Shown: positions 41,574-55,500 of the stretch, in pieces | How positions within the stretch are numbered: position 1 is the stretch's first letter | How the letters are laid out: every line of letters begins with the position of its first letter | Origin: Streptomyces asoensis | GTDB lineage: Bacteria; Actinomycetota; Actinomycetes; Streptomycetales; Streptomycetaceae | Direction: 5' to 3' | Length of the DNA: 64,000 bases | NCBI RefSeq assembly: GCF_016860545.1 | Contig: NZ_BNEB01000006.1 | Location: 350,988 to 414,987 of the forward strand | Made by a program: the position numbers and the translations under genes | Notes under the pieces: model-generated | Database searches by the model: none | Seen by the model: only the letters and a program-made list of their open reading frames with translations | What the model was told of the DNA's origin: nothing

Positions 41574-44500
41574 TCAGGCGGTGCCGAGTTCGCGGTCGAG
41601 CAGGTCGAACATGTCCTCGGCCGTGGCCGCCGCGAGGTCGTCGGTGTCCGGTGCGGGGTCCGCGTCGTCGCCCGGACCCGACCCGGCCTCCGCGCCGTTG
41701 TCGCGGAGCTTCCACAGCAGCGCCTCGAGGCGTTCGACGATCCTGGCCTTGCCGTCCGCGTCGCGGTCGCCGGCGAGTGCGGCGGCGGAGTCCTCGAGGG
41801 CCTTGAGCCCGTCCATCGCGGCGCCGGTTTCCTTCTGGGCGCCGTCCGCGACCAGCAGGCCGCGCAGGTGGGCGGCGAGCGCGGCCGGGGTCGGGTGGTC
41901 GAAGACGACGGCCGCGGACAACCGCAGGCCGGTGGCGGCCTTGAGGCGGTTGCGCAGTTCTACGGCGGTCAGCGAGTCGAAGCCCAGCTCCTTGAACGCC
42001 CGACCGCCCTGGATGCCGTCGGTGCCGTCGTGCCGCAGGACGGCCGCGGCCTCCTCGCGGACCAGCTCCATGAGCGTCCTGAGCTGTTCGTGCCCCGTCA
42101 TGCCGGCCAGGCGGGCGGTGAGCGCGGCCCGGGCGGTGTCCTGCCCGGCGTCCTGCTCGTCCGCGTCCTCGCGCAGGGCTGCCCGGACCTCGGGGATCTC
42201 GGCGAGCAGCGGGCTGGGGCGGCGGGCGGTGAAGCCGAGGACGAAACGCTCCCACTCGACGTCCGCCACCGCGACGGTGGTCTCGTCGTGTTCCACGGCC
42301 TGCACCATGGCGGCCGTGGCCGGCTCGGGCGCCATCTCCAGCACGCCGCGGCGGCCCATGTATTCGGCGGCCCCCTCGGCGGCCATCATGCCGCCCCCGC
42401 CCCAGGCGCCCCAGGCGAGGGAGGTGGCGGTCCTGCCGAGGGCGCGGCGCCGCGCGGCGAGCGCGTCGAGGTACGCGTTGCCCGCCGCGTAGGCGGCCTG
42501 GCCGCCGCTGCCCCATACGGCCGCGTTGGACGAGAACAGCACGAAGGCGTCCAGGGGCGTGTCCGCGAGCACGTCGTCCAGGTGGGCGGCGCCCGCGACC
42601 TTGCCCGCGGTGACCTCCGCGAGGTCACCGGCCGTGGTGTCGGTGAACGGGGTGTAGCCCTGCGGCACGCCGGCCGCGTGGACGACCGCGGTGAGCGGGT
42701 GCTCCTGCGGTACGGCCGCCACCAGGGCGGCGACCGCGTCCCGGTCGGCCATGTCGCAGGCGGTGATGGTCACCTGGGCGCCCAGTTGCTCCAGTTCCGC
42801 GCGGAGTTCCGCGGCGCCGGGTGCGCCGGGCCCGCGGCGGCCGGTGAGCAGCAGGTGCCGCGCTCCGTTGCCCGCGAACCAGCGCGCGACCTTGGAGCCG
42901 ATCCCTCCGGTGCCGCCGGTGATCAGCACGGTGCCGCCGGGCTGCCAGGCGCGTCGCGCCGGCTCGTCGCCGAGCGGGGCACGGACGAGGCGGGCCGCGT
43001 GGACGCCGTCCGGGCGGATGGCGAGCTGGTCCTCCTGCCCGTGTCCGTCGGGGGCGGGGAGGCCGCCGAGGACCGCGGCCAGCCGGGCGGCGGCCGCGTC
43101 GTCGGCGGTGTCGGGCAGGTCGACGAGGCCGCCCCACAGCGCGGGTTCCTCCAGGGCGACGACCCGCCCGAGGCCCCAGGTCTGGGCCTGGCCCGGGCTC
43201 GTCCGGGGGTCGCTGCGGCCGGTGAGCACACCGCCTCGGGTGGCGGCCCACAGCCGTGCCGTGGTCCCGGAGCCGGCCATGGCCTGAGCGAGCGCCAGAT
43301 GGGCGGCGAGGCTCGCGGGAACGGCGGGGTGGCCGGGGTGCGGGGCGTCGTCCAGGGCGAGGAGGGACAGGACGCCGGCGGTGCCGTCGCGCAGCAGTCC
43401 GGCGAACCGGTCGCGCCCGCCGTCCGAAGCGTCCGCGGCGTTCACGGTGTCAGCGGTGTCGATGGTCACGCGTTCCACCTCCGCGCCGTGGCCCGTCAGG
43501 GTCCTCTCGGCGGCGTCGGCCCACGGGTCCGTGGCGAGGTCCGCCGGGATGAGCAGCAGCCAGCGCCCTGTGAGGACGGGGGTGGTGGCGAGGGCACCGT
43601 CGTTGGAGGAGCGCGTCGCGCTCCCGGCCTCGAGGGGCCGCCAGACGGTGCGGTAGCGCCAGCGGTCGACCTGGGAGCGTTCGCGGCGGCGCCTGCGCCA
43701 GGCGGACAGGGCGGGCAGGACCGCCCCGAGCGGATCGGTGCCGACCTCCAGTTCCGCGGCGACGCCGTCGAGGTCACCGCGTTCCACCGCGTCCCAGAAC
43801 TCCGCCTCGGCCGGGTCGGCCGCGCTCCCGTCCTCATCGGTCACGGACGCGGCGAGGTCGTCCAGCCAGTAGCGCGTGCGCTGGAAGGGGTAGGTGGGCA
43901 GGTCCACCCGTGCGGCGCCGGTCCCGGCGAAGACGGCCCGCCAGTCGACGCCGGGCAGGCCGCGCACATGGCCCTCGGCCACCGAGGTGAGGAAGCGGGC
44001 GGCGCCACCCTCGTCACGCCGCAGTGAGCCCACGGCGACCGCGTCGGTCCCGGCGTCCTCGCTGGTGGCGTCGATACCCATCACCAAAACCGGATGAGCA
44101 CTGCACTCCACGAAGAACCGGTACCCGTCCGCCAGCAACGCCCGCACCGCACCCTCGAAATCCACCGGCCGACGCGCATTCTCGAACCAATACCCCGCAG
44201 TCAACTCCGTCGTCTCACACACCCCACCCGAAACCGTCGAATAAAACGGCACCCTCCCCCGCACCGGCCTCACATCCGCGAACAACCCCAAAATCCGCCC
44301 ACGCAACGGATCCACCTGCCCACAATGCGACGCCACCGTCGAACCCACCACCCGCGCCCGCACACCCTCCCCCTTGCACGACGCCACGAACTCCTCCAAC
44401 GCCGCAACCTCCCCCGCCACCGTCACCGCACCCGGACCATTACGCCCAGCAACCACCAACCCCCCACCCCACCGCCCAAGACGCCCCTCCACCTCACCCA

Positions 44501-46585
44501 CCGACAAAGCAACCGACGCCACCGCCCCACGCCCCACCAGATGCTCCGCGAACAACGCACTACGCAACACCACCAACCGCGCCGCATCCCGCAACGACAA
44601 CGCCCCCGCCACCAACGCCGCCGCAATCTCACCCTGACTGTGACCCACCACCGCCGACGGCACCACACCCACCGACTCCCACAACGCAGCCAACGACACA
44701 TTCACCGCAAACAACACCGGCTGCAACACCTCGATCCGCCCCAACGACGGCGCCCCCACCACCCCCCGCAACACATCCACCACCGACCACGACACAAACT
44801 CACCCAACACCGCATCACACTCCGCCAAACGAGCAGCGAACACCGGCGCCTCACCCAACAACCGCACCGCCATCCCCTCCCACTGCGAACCCTGACCCGG
44901 AAACACGAACACCACCCGACCCCGCACATCCGCCACACCCGACACCACCCCCACCCCAGGCAACCCCCCGCCAAGCGCAGACAGCGCAGGGCCGGCGCTC
45001 TCACCATGCCCGGTCAGGACGACGGCCCGGTGCTCGAGGACGGTCCGCGACACGGCCAGGGAGTGGCCGACGTCGAGGGCCGACGGCCCGTCGTTCTCCT
45101 CCAGGTGGGCGGCCAGCCTTCCGGCCTGGGCGCGCAGGGCCGCGTCGGTCTTGCCGGACAGGAGCCACGGCACCACTTCGGAGGTGAGGCCGGTGTCGTC
45201 GGCCCCGTCCGGGGTGAGCGCGTCCCGCGGCTCGTCAGGGGTGCGGGCCTTCCGGGGCTCGTCCGGCGCGGTGTCGTCGGCCGGAACAGCGGGCGGCTCC
45301 TCCAGGATGACGTGGGCGTTGGTGCCGCTGATACCGAACGCCGAGACGCCGACGCGGCGCGGGCGGCCTCCGGTGTCCGGCCAGCGCACCGGCTCGGTCA
45401 GCAGCCGCACAGCGCCCGCCGACCAGTCGACCTCGGGCGTGGGCTCGTTCACGTGCAGCGTCCTGGGCAGGACGCCGTGCCGCATGGCCTGCACCATCTT
45501 GATGAGGCCGGCGGCTCCGGCGGCGGCCTGGGTGTGGCCGATGTTGGACTTCACCGACCCCAGCCACAGCGGGTGTTCGGCCGGACGCTCCTTGCCGTAG
45601 ACGGAGAGCAGGGCCTGCGCCTCGATCGGGTCGCCCAGCCCGGTGCCGGTGCCGTGCGCCTCGACGGCGTCCACCTCCGCCGGGGTGAGCCGTGCGTTGG
45701 CGAGCGCGGCGCGGATGACGCGTTGCTGGGAGGGGCCGTTGGGGGCGGTGAGGCCGTTGCTCGCACCGTCCTGGTTGGTCGCCGAGCCCCGTACGACGGC
45801 GAGCACGGGGTGCCCGTGCCGCCGCGCGTCGGACAGCCGTTCCACGAGCAGGGTGGCGACGCCCTCGGAGAAGCCGGTGCCGTCGGCCGACGCCGCGAAC
45901 GCCTTGCAGCGGCCGTCCGGGGACAGCACGCGCTGGCGGCTGAACTCCACGAACCCGAACGGGCTCGGCATCACGGTGACACCGCCGACCAGAGCGAGCG
46001 AGCACTCGCCCGAGCGCAGCGACTGCGCCGCCAGGTGCAGCGCCACCAGGGAGGAGGAGCACGCCGTGTCCACGGTCATGGCCGGGCCCTCCAGCCCGAA
46101 GACGTAGGAGACGCGGCCGGACACGACACTGAGCACGTTGCCGGTGACGGAGTAGCCCTCGACGTTCCGCTGGAGCCTGGTGTCCTGGCCGTAGCCGGTG
46201 GTGACCGCGCCGACGAAGACACCGGTGCGGCTGCCGCGCAGCGACACGGCGTCGATGCCGGCCCGCTCGAAGACCTCCCAGGAGGATTCGAGCATCATCC
46301 GCTGCTGCGGGTCCATGCCCAGGGCCTCGCGCGGCGAGATGCCGAACAGTCCGGCGTCGAAGTCCGCGGCGTTGCGCAGGAAGCCGCCCTCCCGCGCGTA
46401 GCTCCGGCCCGACCGGTCCGGGTCCGGATCGTACAGCCGGTCCAGGTCCCAGCCCCGGTCGGTGGGGAAGCCCGAGACGGCGTCGCGGCCGTCCGCGACC
46501 AGGTCCCACAGCCCCTCCGGTGAGTCCGCGTCACCGGGGAAGCGGCAGGCCATGGCCACGATGACGACCGGGTCGTCGTCCAGGG
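41574..46585 (-). other. Module D: KS-AT(VASH, ethylmalonyl?)-KR(A-type)-ACP
   Basis: KS from DPVVIVAMACRFPGD. The AT (about 4530-4815) has GHSQGE but VASH (residues 4719-4722, bases 44325-44336) where all the other methylmalonyl ATs have YASH, and the rest of its sequence is unlike theirs. With a crotonyl-CoA reductase in the cluster, ethylmalonyl-CoA is the likely extender. The KR (about 5187-5360) lacks LDD and has Trp eight residues before Tyr (VWGSGGQAAY), the A-type signature. ACP near 5502. The expected product is a hydroxyl (C13) next to an ethyl-bearing carbon (C12). Confidence 0.8.
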
Positions 46586-49500
46586 GGGTCACGGCGGGGG
46601 CGGCACCGGCATGCCCGGCGGCGTCGGCGTCGGTCAGGTCGTCGGTGACCAGCTCCGACAGCAGGAACCCGGCGAGGGTTTCGGGGGTGGGGTGGTCGAA
46701 GACGAGGGTGGCGGGCAGTCGCAGGCCGGTCGCGGCCTGAAGCCGGTTGCGCAGTTCGACAGCGGTCAGCGAGTCGAAGCCCAGCTCCTTGAACGCCCGA
46801 CCGGGATCCACCGCCGCCGGTGAACCATGCCCCAGCACCGTGGCGACATGAGCACGCACCACATCCACCAGATGCGCGACCCGCTCACCCGGCCCCATCG
46901 CCGACAGCTGCCGCTGAAGATGCGAGCCACCCGACCCACCGTCCCCGGCCGCCGCACGCACCCGCCGCGCCGCCGCCCTGGGCGCCACCAGCGTGCGGGC
47001 CAGGGCCCGGGTGACCTCACCCCCGGCCGACGCCCACACCCCCACATCGAGCCGAGCGGTGACCAGCACACTCTCACCGGCCCGGCAGCCGGCCTCGAAC
47101 AGGCCCAGACCCAACGGTTCGGGCATCGCCACGATCCCCGAACGCGCCAGACGCCTCAGATCGGCCGCCGCCAGGCGCCCGGTCAGCTCACTGGCCTGCT
47201 CCCAGTGCCCCCACGCCAGCGACACCCCAGGCAGCCCCTGAGCCCGGCGCACCCCCGCCAACGTATCCAGGAACACATTCGCCGCCGCGTATCCCGCCTG
47301 ACCCGGATTGCCCACGACGCCCGCGAACGACGAATACAGCACGAAGGCCGCAAGATCCGCCTCCCGGGTCAGCTCGTGAAGGTTGAGCGCGGCATCCACC
47401 TTCGGCCGCAGGACCGTCTCCAGCCGCTCCGCAGACAAGTCCCCCACCAGCGCGTCGTCCAGCGCACCGGCGGTATGCACCACAGCGGTCAGCGCATGCT
47501 CACCCCCGACCGACGCCAGCACCGACGCCAGCGCCTCCCGATCAGCCGCATCACACGCCACCACATCCACGCTCTGCGCACCCAGGTCATGCAGGTCCCG
47601 CACCAGCTCGGCAGCGCCCGGGGCATCCGGGCCACGCCGGCTCACCAGCAGCAGATGCCGTATCCCGCGCCCGGCCACCAGATGCCGGGCCAGCAACCCA
47701 CCCAGCGTTCCCGTGCCACCCGTGACCAGCACCGTGCCCGACCTGTCCCAGGGCCGCGGCACCGTCAGCACCAGCTTGCCGGTATGCCGGGCCTGCGCCA
47801 TGAACCGCAACGCCTCCGGCGCCCGGCGCACATCCCACGACCGCACCGGCAACGACTCCAGCACACCCCGCTCGAACAACACCCCCAACTCCGACAGAAT
47901 CTCGCCGAGGCGGTCGTAGGAGATCTCGGTGAGGGCGTACGGGTGGTAGGTGACGCCCGGGTGTGCCTGGGCGATGGCCTGAGGGTCGCGGATGTCGGTC
48001 TTGCCCATCTCCAGGAACCGGCCGCCGCGCGGCAGCAGCCGCAGGGACGCGTCCACGAACTCCTTCGCCAGCGAGTCCAGCACCACATCCACACCACGCC
48101 CACCGGTCACCCGTAAGAACTTCTCCTCGAAGCCCAGGTCCCGCGACGAGCCCATGTGGTCGGCGTCGAAGCCCATCGCCCGCAGGGTGTCCCACTTGCC
48201 TTCACTGGCGGTCGCGAACACTTCCGCACCCCAGTGCCGGGCCAGCTGCACCGCGGCCATCCCCACACCACCCGTGGCCGCGTGCACCAGCACCGACTCA
48301 CCCGCCGACAGCCCACCCAGGTCCGCCAGGCCGAACCAGGCCGTGAGAAAGGCGACGGGTACGGCGGCGGCCTGTTCGAACGACCAACCCTCGGGAACGG
48401 GAGCGACCAGCCGTCGGTCCACGACGGACACCGGCCCGAACGCCTCGGGCAGGAGGCCCATCACCCGGTCGCCGACGGCGACGCCGGCTACTCCGGGACC
48501 GACCTCGGTCACCACACCCGCGCCCTCCGTGCCCAAGTACGCGTCGGGGTCCGGGTACATGCCGAGACCGGTCAGCACGTCGCGGAAGTTGACGCCCGCC
48601 GCGCGGACCGACACCCGCACCTGCCCCTCGCCCAACGGCGCCAGGGCCTCCGGCGCGGGTACAAGCTCCAGGTTCTCCAGCGTGCCCGGCCCCGTGGTCT
48701 CCAGCCGCCACGCCTCGACATCGGCCGGAGGCAGCAACGGGCCACCCGCCTCACCCGCCCGCACCATCCTCGGAACGAACAACTCACCATCACGCAGAAC
48801 TACTTGCGGTTCCTCGTGTTCCAGCGCGGCGGCCACGGCGTGCACCAGCACGTCACCCGAGGCATCCACCTCGTCGAGGTCCAGCAGCAGGAGACGGCCC
48901 GGGTTCTCGCTCTGTGCGGCCCTGACCAGCCCCCACACTGGAGCCGACACCAGATCCACGGCACCCTCACCGCGTTCGCCGTCGCTGTCGCCCCCGACGG
49001 GCACCGCTCCCCGCGTCACCACGACCAGACGCGACGCCGCGAACAAGTCCGACGCCAGCCACTCCTGCACCAGCCCCAGCGCCTGCACGGTCACGGCACG
49101 CACACCGGCGGCGAGGTCCCCGCCCGCACGGCCTCCGTCAAGGCGGACCACCACCGCGCCGGGCACCTCACCGCCGGCGCCGACCGCGGCGGCCAGCGCC
49201 CCCAGGTCCGGGTAGCCGGGCGCGTCCGTGAAGCGGTCCCCCGCCGCGCCGATCTCCGCGACCGCGACGGAGGTCGTCAAGTCCGCCCGGACCGGGAGCG
49301 GCCGCCACTCGACCCGGAACAGGGCGTCCCTCGTCGGGTCGTCGACCGTGCGCAGTCGGCGCGGATCCACCGCACGCAGCACCAGCGAACCCACCGAAGC
49401 CACCGGCGAACCCGCCGCATCGGCCAGGACCACCGACACCGCGTCCTCGCCCACCGGACTCACCCGCACCCGCACCACCCGCGCACCCACCGCGAACAAC

Positions 49501-52500
49501 GCCACGTCACCGAACGCGAACGGCAGCCTGATCCCGGCGATGTCCTCGGCGGAACCGCCGTTCAGCAGGACGACCGGGTGCAGCGCGGCGTCGAGCAGCG
49601 CCGGATGGATCCCGAACCGGTCCACGTCGTCCTCCGCCTCGTCGGGCAGCGCGACCTCGGCGAAGATCTCGTCACCGGCCCGCCATGCGGCGCGCAGCCC
49701 CCGGAAGGACGGCCCGTACTCGTAACCGGCGGCCGCCACCCGCTCGTAGAACCCGTCCACGTCCACCGGCTCCGCCCCCGGCGGCGGCCAAGCGGTCAGC
49801 CCCTGGCCGCCGTCCCGGTCCCCGTCCGCGAGCACACCGATGGCGTGGGACGTCCATGCCGCCCCGGGGTCCGACTGCTCCGGCTGGGAGTGGACGGTGA
49901 GTTCGCGGCGTCCCGTCCCGTCGGGCGGACCCACCGAAAGCTGCACCTGCAACCCCCCACGCTCCGGCACCACCAACGGCGCCGCCAACGTCAACTCCTC
50001 CACCACGGCGCACCCCACCTCGTCCGCCGCCCGCAACGCCAACTCCACCAACGCCGCACCCGGCACCACCACCACACCCGACACCGCGTGATCCACCAAC
50101 CACGGATGCGAACCCGACGACACCCGCCCCGCCAACACCACCCGATCCTCAGCCGCCACCCGCACCAACGCACCCAGAAGCGGATGACCCGTCACGTCGA
50201 GGCCCGCCCCCGTCATGTCCGCAGCACCGCTCCCGGCCGTCGAACGCAGCCAGAACCACTCCCGTTGGAACGCGTACGTCGGGAGGTCAGCCCACTGGGC
50301 ACCGGTGCCGGCGAAGAGGATCTGCCAGTCGACGGCCAGGCCGCGCACGTAGCCTTCGGCGGCGGACGTCAGGAAGCGCTCCGCGCCGCCTTCCTCGCGG
50401 CGCAGGGTGCCGAGCGCCACAGCCTGGGCGCCCGCGACGTCGTCGAAGGTCTCCTGCATGCCGACGGTCAGGACCGGGTGAGGGCTGCATTCCACGAAGT
50501 AACCGAAGCCGTCCGCCAGCAACTCACGGACCGTGGCGTCGAACCGCACCTCCTGACGCAGGTTCGTCACCCAATAACCGGCGTCCAGGCCGCTCGTGTA
50601 GATCACCGAACCGGTCACCGTCGAGTAGAACGGGACGTGCGCGGTACGGGGTTCAACGTCCGCGAGGGCTTCGGTGACCTGCTCCCGGATCGACTCCACC
50701 TGTGCGGAGTGGGAGGCGTAATCCACCGCGATACGACGGGCCCGTATGCCTTCGCCGTCACAGGCGGCCATCAAATCGTCCAAAGCCACCGGCTCACCCG
50801 AAACCACCGTCGAAGAAGGTCCGTTGACCGAGGCGATCGAGATCCGCTCACCCCAGCCCGCGATCAACTCCCGTACCCGGTCCGCACCCGCGGCCACCGA
50901 CACCATGCCACCATGACCGGACAGGCTCTGCGCGATCGCCCTCGCCCGCAACACGACCACCCGGGCACCGTCCTCGACGGACAACCCACCCGCCACCACA
51001 GCAGCAGCGATCTCCCCCTGCGAATGACCGATCACCGCACCCGGCTCCACACCCACCGAACGCCACACCGCCGCCAGCGACACCATCACCGCCCACAACG
51101 ACGCCTGAACAACCACCACATCGTCCAGCGAAGCCGCATCCGGCACACCCCGCACCACATCAGTCACCGACCAGTCCACCAGCGAAGACAGGGCCGCATC
51201 ACACTCCTGAAGCCGCTCCCGGAACACCGGCGACGACTCCCACAACCCCGCACCCATCCCGAGCCACTGGGACCCCTGGCCCGGGAACACGAACACCACC
51301 CGGCCCTGCTCCCCGGACACCACACCCGACACCACCCCGGCCGAAGGCACACCCTCCGCCACCGACCGCAACACCCCAACCGCAGCCTCCCGATCACCGG
51401 CCAGAACCACCGCACGGTGCTCGAGCGCGGCCCGGCCCGTCGCCAGCGACCAACCCACGTCCGGCAGCGACACGCCCGTACGCTCGTCCGCGAACGCGGC
51501 GAGCCGCGCCGCCTGACCCCGCAGGCCACCTTCGGTCCTCCCGGAGAGCACCCAGGGCACGACCAGTGCGTCCACCGGGGAGACAGCGGGCTCCGTAGCA
51601 GGCGGGGTGTTCTCCTCGGGCTCCTGCTCCAGGATGAGGTGGGCGTTGGTCCCGCTGGCGCCGAACGCCGAGATCCCGGCGCGACGCGGACGTTGCCCGT
51701 CCGTCGTCCACTCGACTGTGTCCGTCAGCAGTTCCACGGCACCGGAGGACCAGTCGATGTGCGGGGAGGGTTCGTTCACGTGCAGGGTCCTGGGCAGGAC
51801 GCCGTGACGCATGGCCTCCACCATCTTGATCACGCCCGCTACGCCCGCGGCGGCCTGCGTGTGGCCGATGTTGGACTTCACCGAGCCCAGTCGCAGCGGC
51901 CGGCCGGCAGGACGGTCCTGGCCGTAGGTCGCCAGCAGGGCCTGGGCCTCGATCGGGTCACCGAGCGTGGTGCCCGTGCCGTGGGCCTCGACCACGTCGA
52001 CGTCCGCCGGGGTGAGCCGCGCGTTGGCCAGCGCCGCGCGGATGACGCGCTGCTGGGACGGGCCGTTGGGTGCCGTCAGGCCGTTGCTCGCACCGTCCTG
52101 GTTGATCGCGCTGCCACGCACCACGGCCAGGACCCGGTGCCCATGGCGCCGGGCGTCCGAGAGCCGTTCCACGAGCAGCAGGCCGACGCCCTCGGACCAC
52201 CCGGCGCCGTCGGCCGCCGCCGCGAACGCCTTGCACCGCCCGTCCGGAGCCATGCCGCGCTGACGGCTGAACTCGACGAAGAGGGTCGGCGTCGACATGA
52301 CGGTCACACCGCCGGCGAGGGCCATGGAGCACTCGCCGGAGCGCAGGGCCTGCACGGCCAGATGCAGCGCCACCAGCGACGACGAGCACGCCGTGTCCAC
52401 CGTCACCGCCGGACCCTCCAGGCCGAACGTGTAGGCGACACGGCCGGTCACGGCGCTGGGGGAGGCGCCCATCAGGGCGTACCCCTCGGTCTCGGTCTGC

Positions 52501-55500
52501 AACTGTTCGACCCGGGAGGCGTAGTCGTGGTGCATGACGCCCGCGAAGACCCCCGTCGCACTCCCCTTCAACGACCCCGGATCAATACCCGCCCGCTCGA
52601 ACACCTCCCACGCCGTCTCCAACAACAACCGCTGCTGCGGATCCATCGCCAACGCCTCACGCGGAGAAATCCCGAAGAACCCCGCATCGAACTCCCCCGC
52701 CCCCTCCAAAAACCCACCCTCACGCGCATACGACTTCCCCACCACACCCGGATCCGGGTCGTACAACCTCTCCACATCCCACCCACGACCCCCCGGGAAC
52801 AACGACACCGCATCCCCACCCGACGCCACCAGATCCCACAACCCCTCCGGCGACCCCACCCCACCCGGAAAACGACACGCCATCCCCACAATCGCCACCG
52901 GCTCATCCACCCCCACACCACCGACCACCGAACGCGCCACACCCGCAGACACACCCGCCCCCAGACCCAGCACCTCACCCCGCACAAACCCCGCCAACAC
53001 CAACGGCGTCGGATAGTCGAACACCAACGTCGCCGGAAGCCGCAACCCCGTCACCGCGTTCAACCGATTCCGCAACTCCAACGCCGTCAACGAATCAAAA
53101 CCCAACTCCTTGAAGGGTCGGTTGACGTCGACCCTCTCGCCGTCGGAATGGCCCAGGACGGTGGCGACCCGGTCGCGCACCAGGTCGAGCAGGAGCCGCA
53201 GTTGCTCCTCCTCGCTCAGGCCACCGAGCCTGCGCAGCAGCGTTCCGGAGTCGTCTCCGGCGCCGGAGGCGGTACGCCGGGCAGTGACCCGTACGAGGCC
53301 GCGGTGCAGGGGGTGGAGTTCTCCGGCGCTCGCCTGGGAGCGCAGCCCGGCCAGGTCGAGGCGGCTGAGGACCGGGGCGGCGTGGCCGCGTTCGCCGGCG
53401 CAGGCCGCGTCGAAGAGGGCCAGGCCCTGCTCGGAGTTCATGCGGGCAACGCCCATGCGCAGGTAGCGGGCGATGTCGGCGTGGTCCAGGTGTCCGGTCA
53501 GGTCGCTGTTCTGCGCCCAGTACCCCCAGATCATGGACAGGGCCGGCAGTCCTTCAGCTCGACGGCGCCGGGCGAGGGCGTCCAGGAAGGTGTTGGCGGC
53601 GGCGTAGTTGGCCTGCCCGGGGTTCCCGAGGGTGCCGGCGACGGAGGAGAAGAGAACGAACGCCGACAGGTCCAACTCCCGCGTCAGCTCATGCAGATAC
53701 ACAGCCGCATCCACCTTCGGCCGCAGCACCCGCCCCAACCGCTCCCCGTCCAACGACCCCACCAGACCGTCGTCCAGCACCCCGGCCGCATGCACCACAC
53801 CCGTCAACCCACGCTCCGCCGGAACACCACCCAACACCCCCGCCAACGCCCCACGATCCGCCACATCACACGCCACCACCTCAACCGACACCGCACCCAA
53901 CGCCCGCAACTCCCCCACCAGCTCCGCAGCACCAGGCGCATCCGCACCCCGCCGACCCGTCAACAACAGATGCCGCACCCCCCGCTCCCCCACCAGATGC
54001 CGCGCCACCAACCCACCCAGCACCCCCGTACCACCCGTAACCAGCACCGTCCCCCGCGCATCCCAGATCGCGCCACCGTCGCCGCCGTCGACGGGTGCGG
54101 CGCGGGTCAGGCGCGGCACCAGCACAGCGCCCTCACGCACCGCCACCTGCGGCTCATCGGCAGCGACCGCGCCCGCCACCGCCGCCGTCAACACCGCGGC
54201 CGACGCCGGACCACCATCCACGTCCACCAGCACGAACCGCCCCGGATTCTCCGACTGCGCCGACCGCACCAGACCCCACACCGGCGCGTGCACCAGGTCC
54301 GTCACGTCCTCGTCGCCACCGGCGCTGACCGCGTTGCGGGTGACCAACACGAGGCGTGAGGACGTCAGCCGCTCGTCGTCCAGCCAGGTCCGCACGTGCT
54401 CCAGGACTTCGGTCGTAGCGCGGTGGACGAGGGCAGGCAGCTCGCCGTCGACACCGTGCGGCGATGCCTGGAGAACGAGCAGTACGGTGCCGGGCACGGC
54501 GGCGGACTCGGTGCCGGGTTCGGCGTCGTCGAGCTCGGCAAGGAGTCCGGCGAGGTCGGCGTGGTGCCGACCGGCCACTCCCTCGAAGAGACCGTCCGCA
54601 CCCAAGACCGCCCACCCCTGAGCCTCGGCGGGCGCCTCGTGCTCGGTGCGCAGCGGCACCCAGTCGACGAGGAACAGGGCGTCGCGCGCCGGGTCGGTGG
54701 CGCGGCGCAGCGCCTCCGGGGTCACGGGCCGCAGGGTGAGGGTGTGCACGGAGGCGACCGGGGCGCCGGTGGCGTCACCGATCGCGACCGTGACCGTGTC
54801 CTCGGCGACCGGGCTGATCCGGACCCGCAACGTCGTCGCGCCCACCGCGTGCAGGCTTATGCCGCTCCAGGAGAACGGCATAAGCAGTTGGCCACCGGCG
54901 GCGTCTCCGTCGCTGAGCAGCGCCGCCGGGTGGAGTGCGGCGTCGAGGAGGGCCGGGTGGATGCCGAAACGCGCCGCGTCCTTCGCCTGCTCCTCCGGCA
55001 ACTCGACCTCGGCGAACACCTCACCACGTACGCGCCATACCGACCGCACGCCACGGAACGCGGGCCCGTACCCGTACCCCGCGTCCCCGATCTGCTCGTA
55101 GAACTTCTCGACCTCGACCCGCACCCCGCCCACGGGGGGCCACTCCCCCAGCCCTGCCTCCGGGGCGGGTCCGGAGTCGCCGGCCAGTACTCCGACGGCG
55201 TGCCGTTGCCAGGTGTCGTCCGTCACGGCGGGGTCCTCGGGCCGCGAGTAGACGGTCAGCTCCCGGCGGCCCTCCTCGTCGGGCGCGCCCACAGACAGCT
55301 GGACCTGTACCCCTCCCCGCTCAGGCAGGAGGAGCGGCGCCTCGAGGGTCAACTCGTCCACCCGCCCGCACCCGGCCTCGTCGGCGGCGCGCAGCGCCAG
55401 CTCGGCGAAGGCGGCACCCGGCAGGAGCACGGTGCCCAGGGCGGCGTGGTCGGCCAGCCAGGGGTGGGTCTGGAGGGAGAGCCGCCCGGTCAGCAACAGC

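Noticed and set aside
34654..42492. Plus-strand open frame of about 2600 codons
   Set aside because: Shadow of modules E and F and neighbours; repeated segments simply mirror the repeated PKS domains.
48156..54359. Plus-strand open frame of about 2070 codons rich in His and Arg
   Set aside because: Antisense shadow of modules B and C. The His/Arg-rich blocks coincide with the T-ending codon patches on the coding strand.
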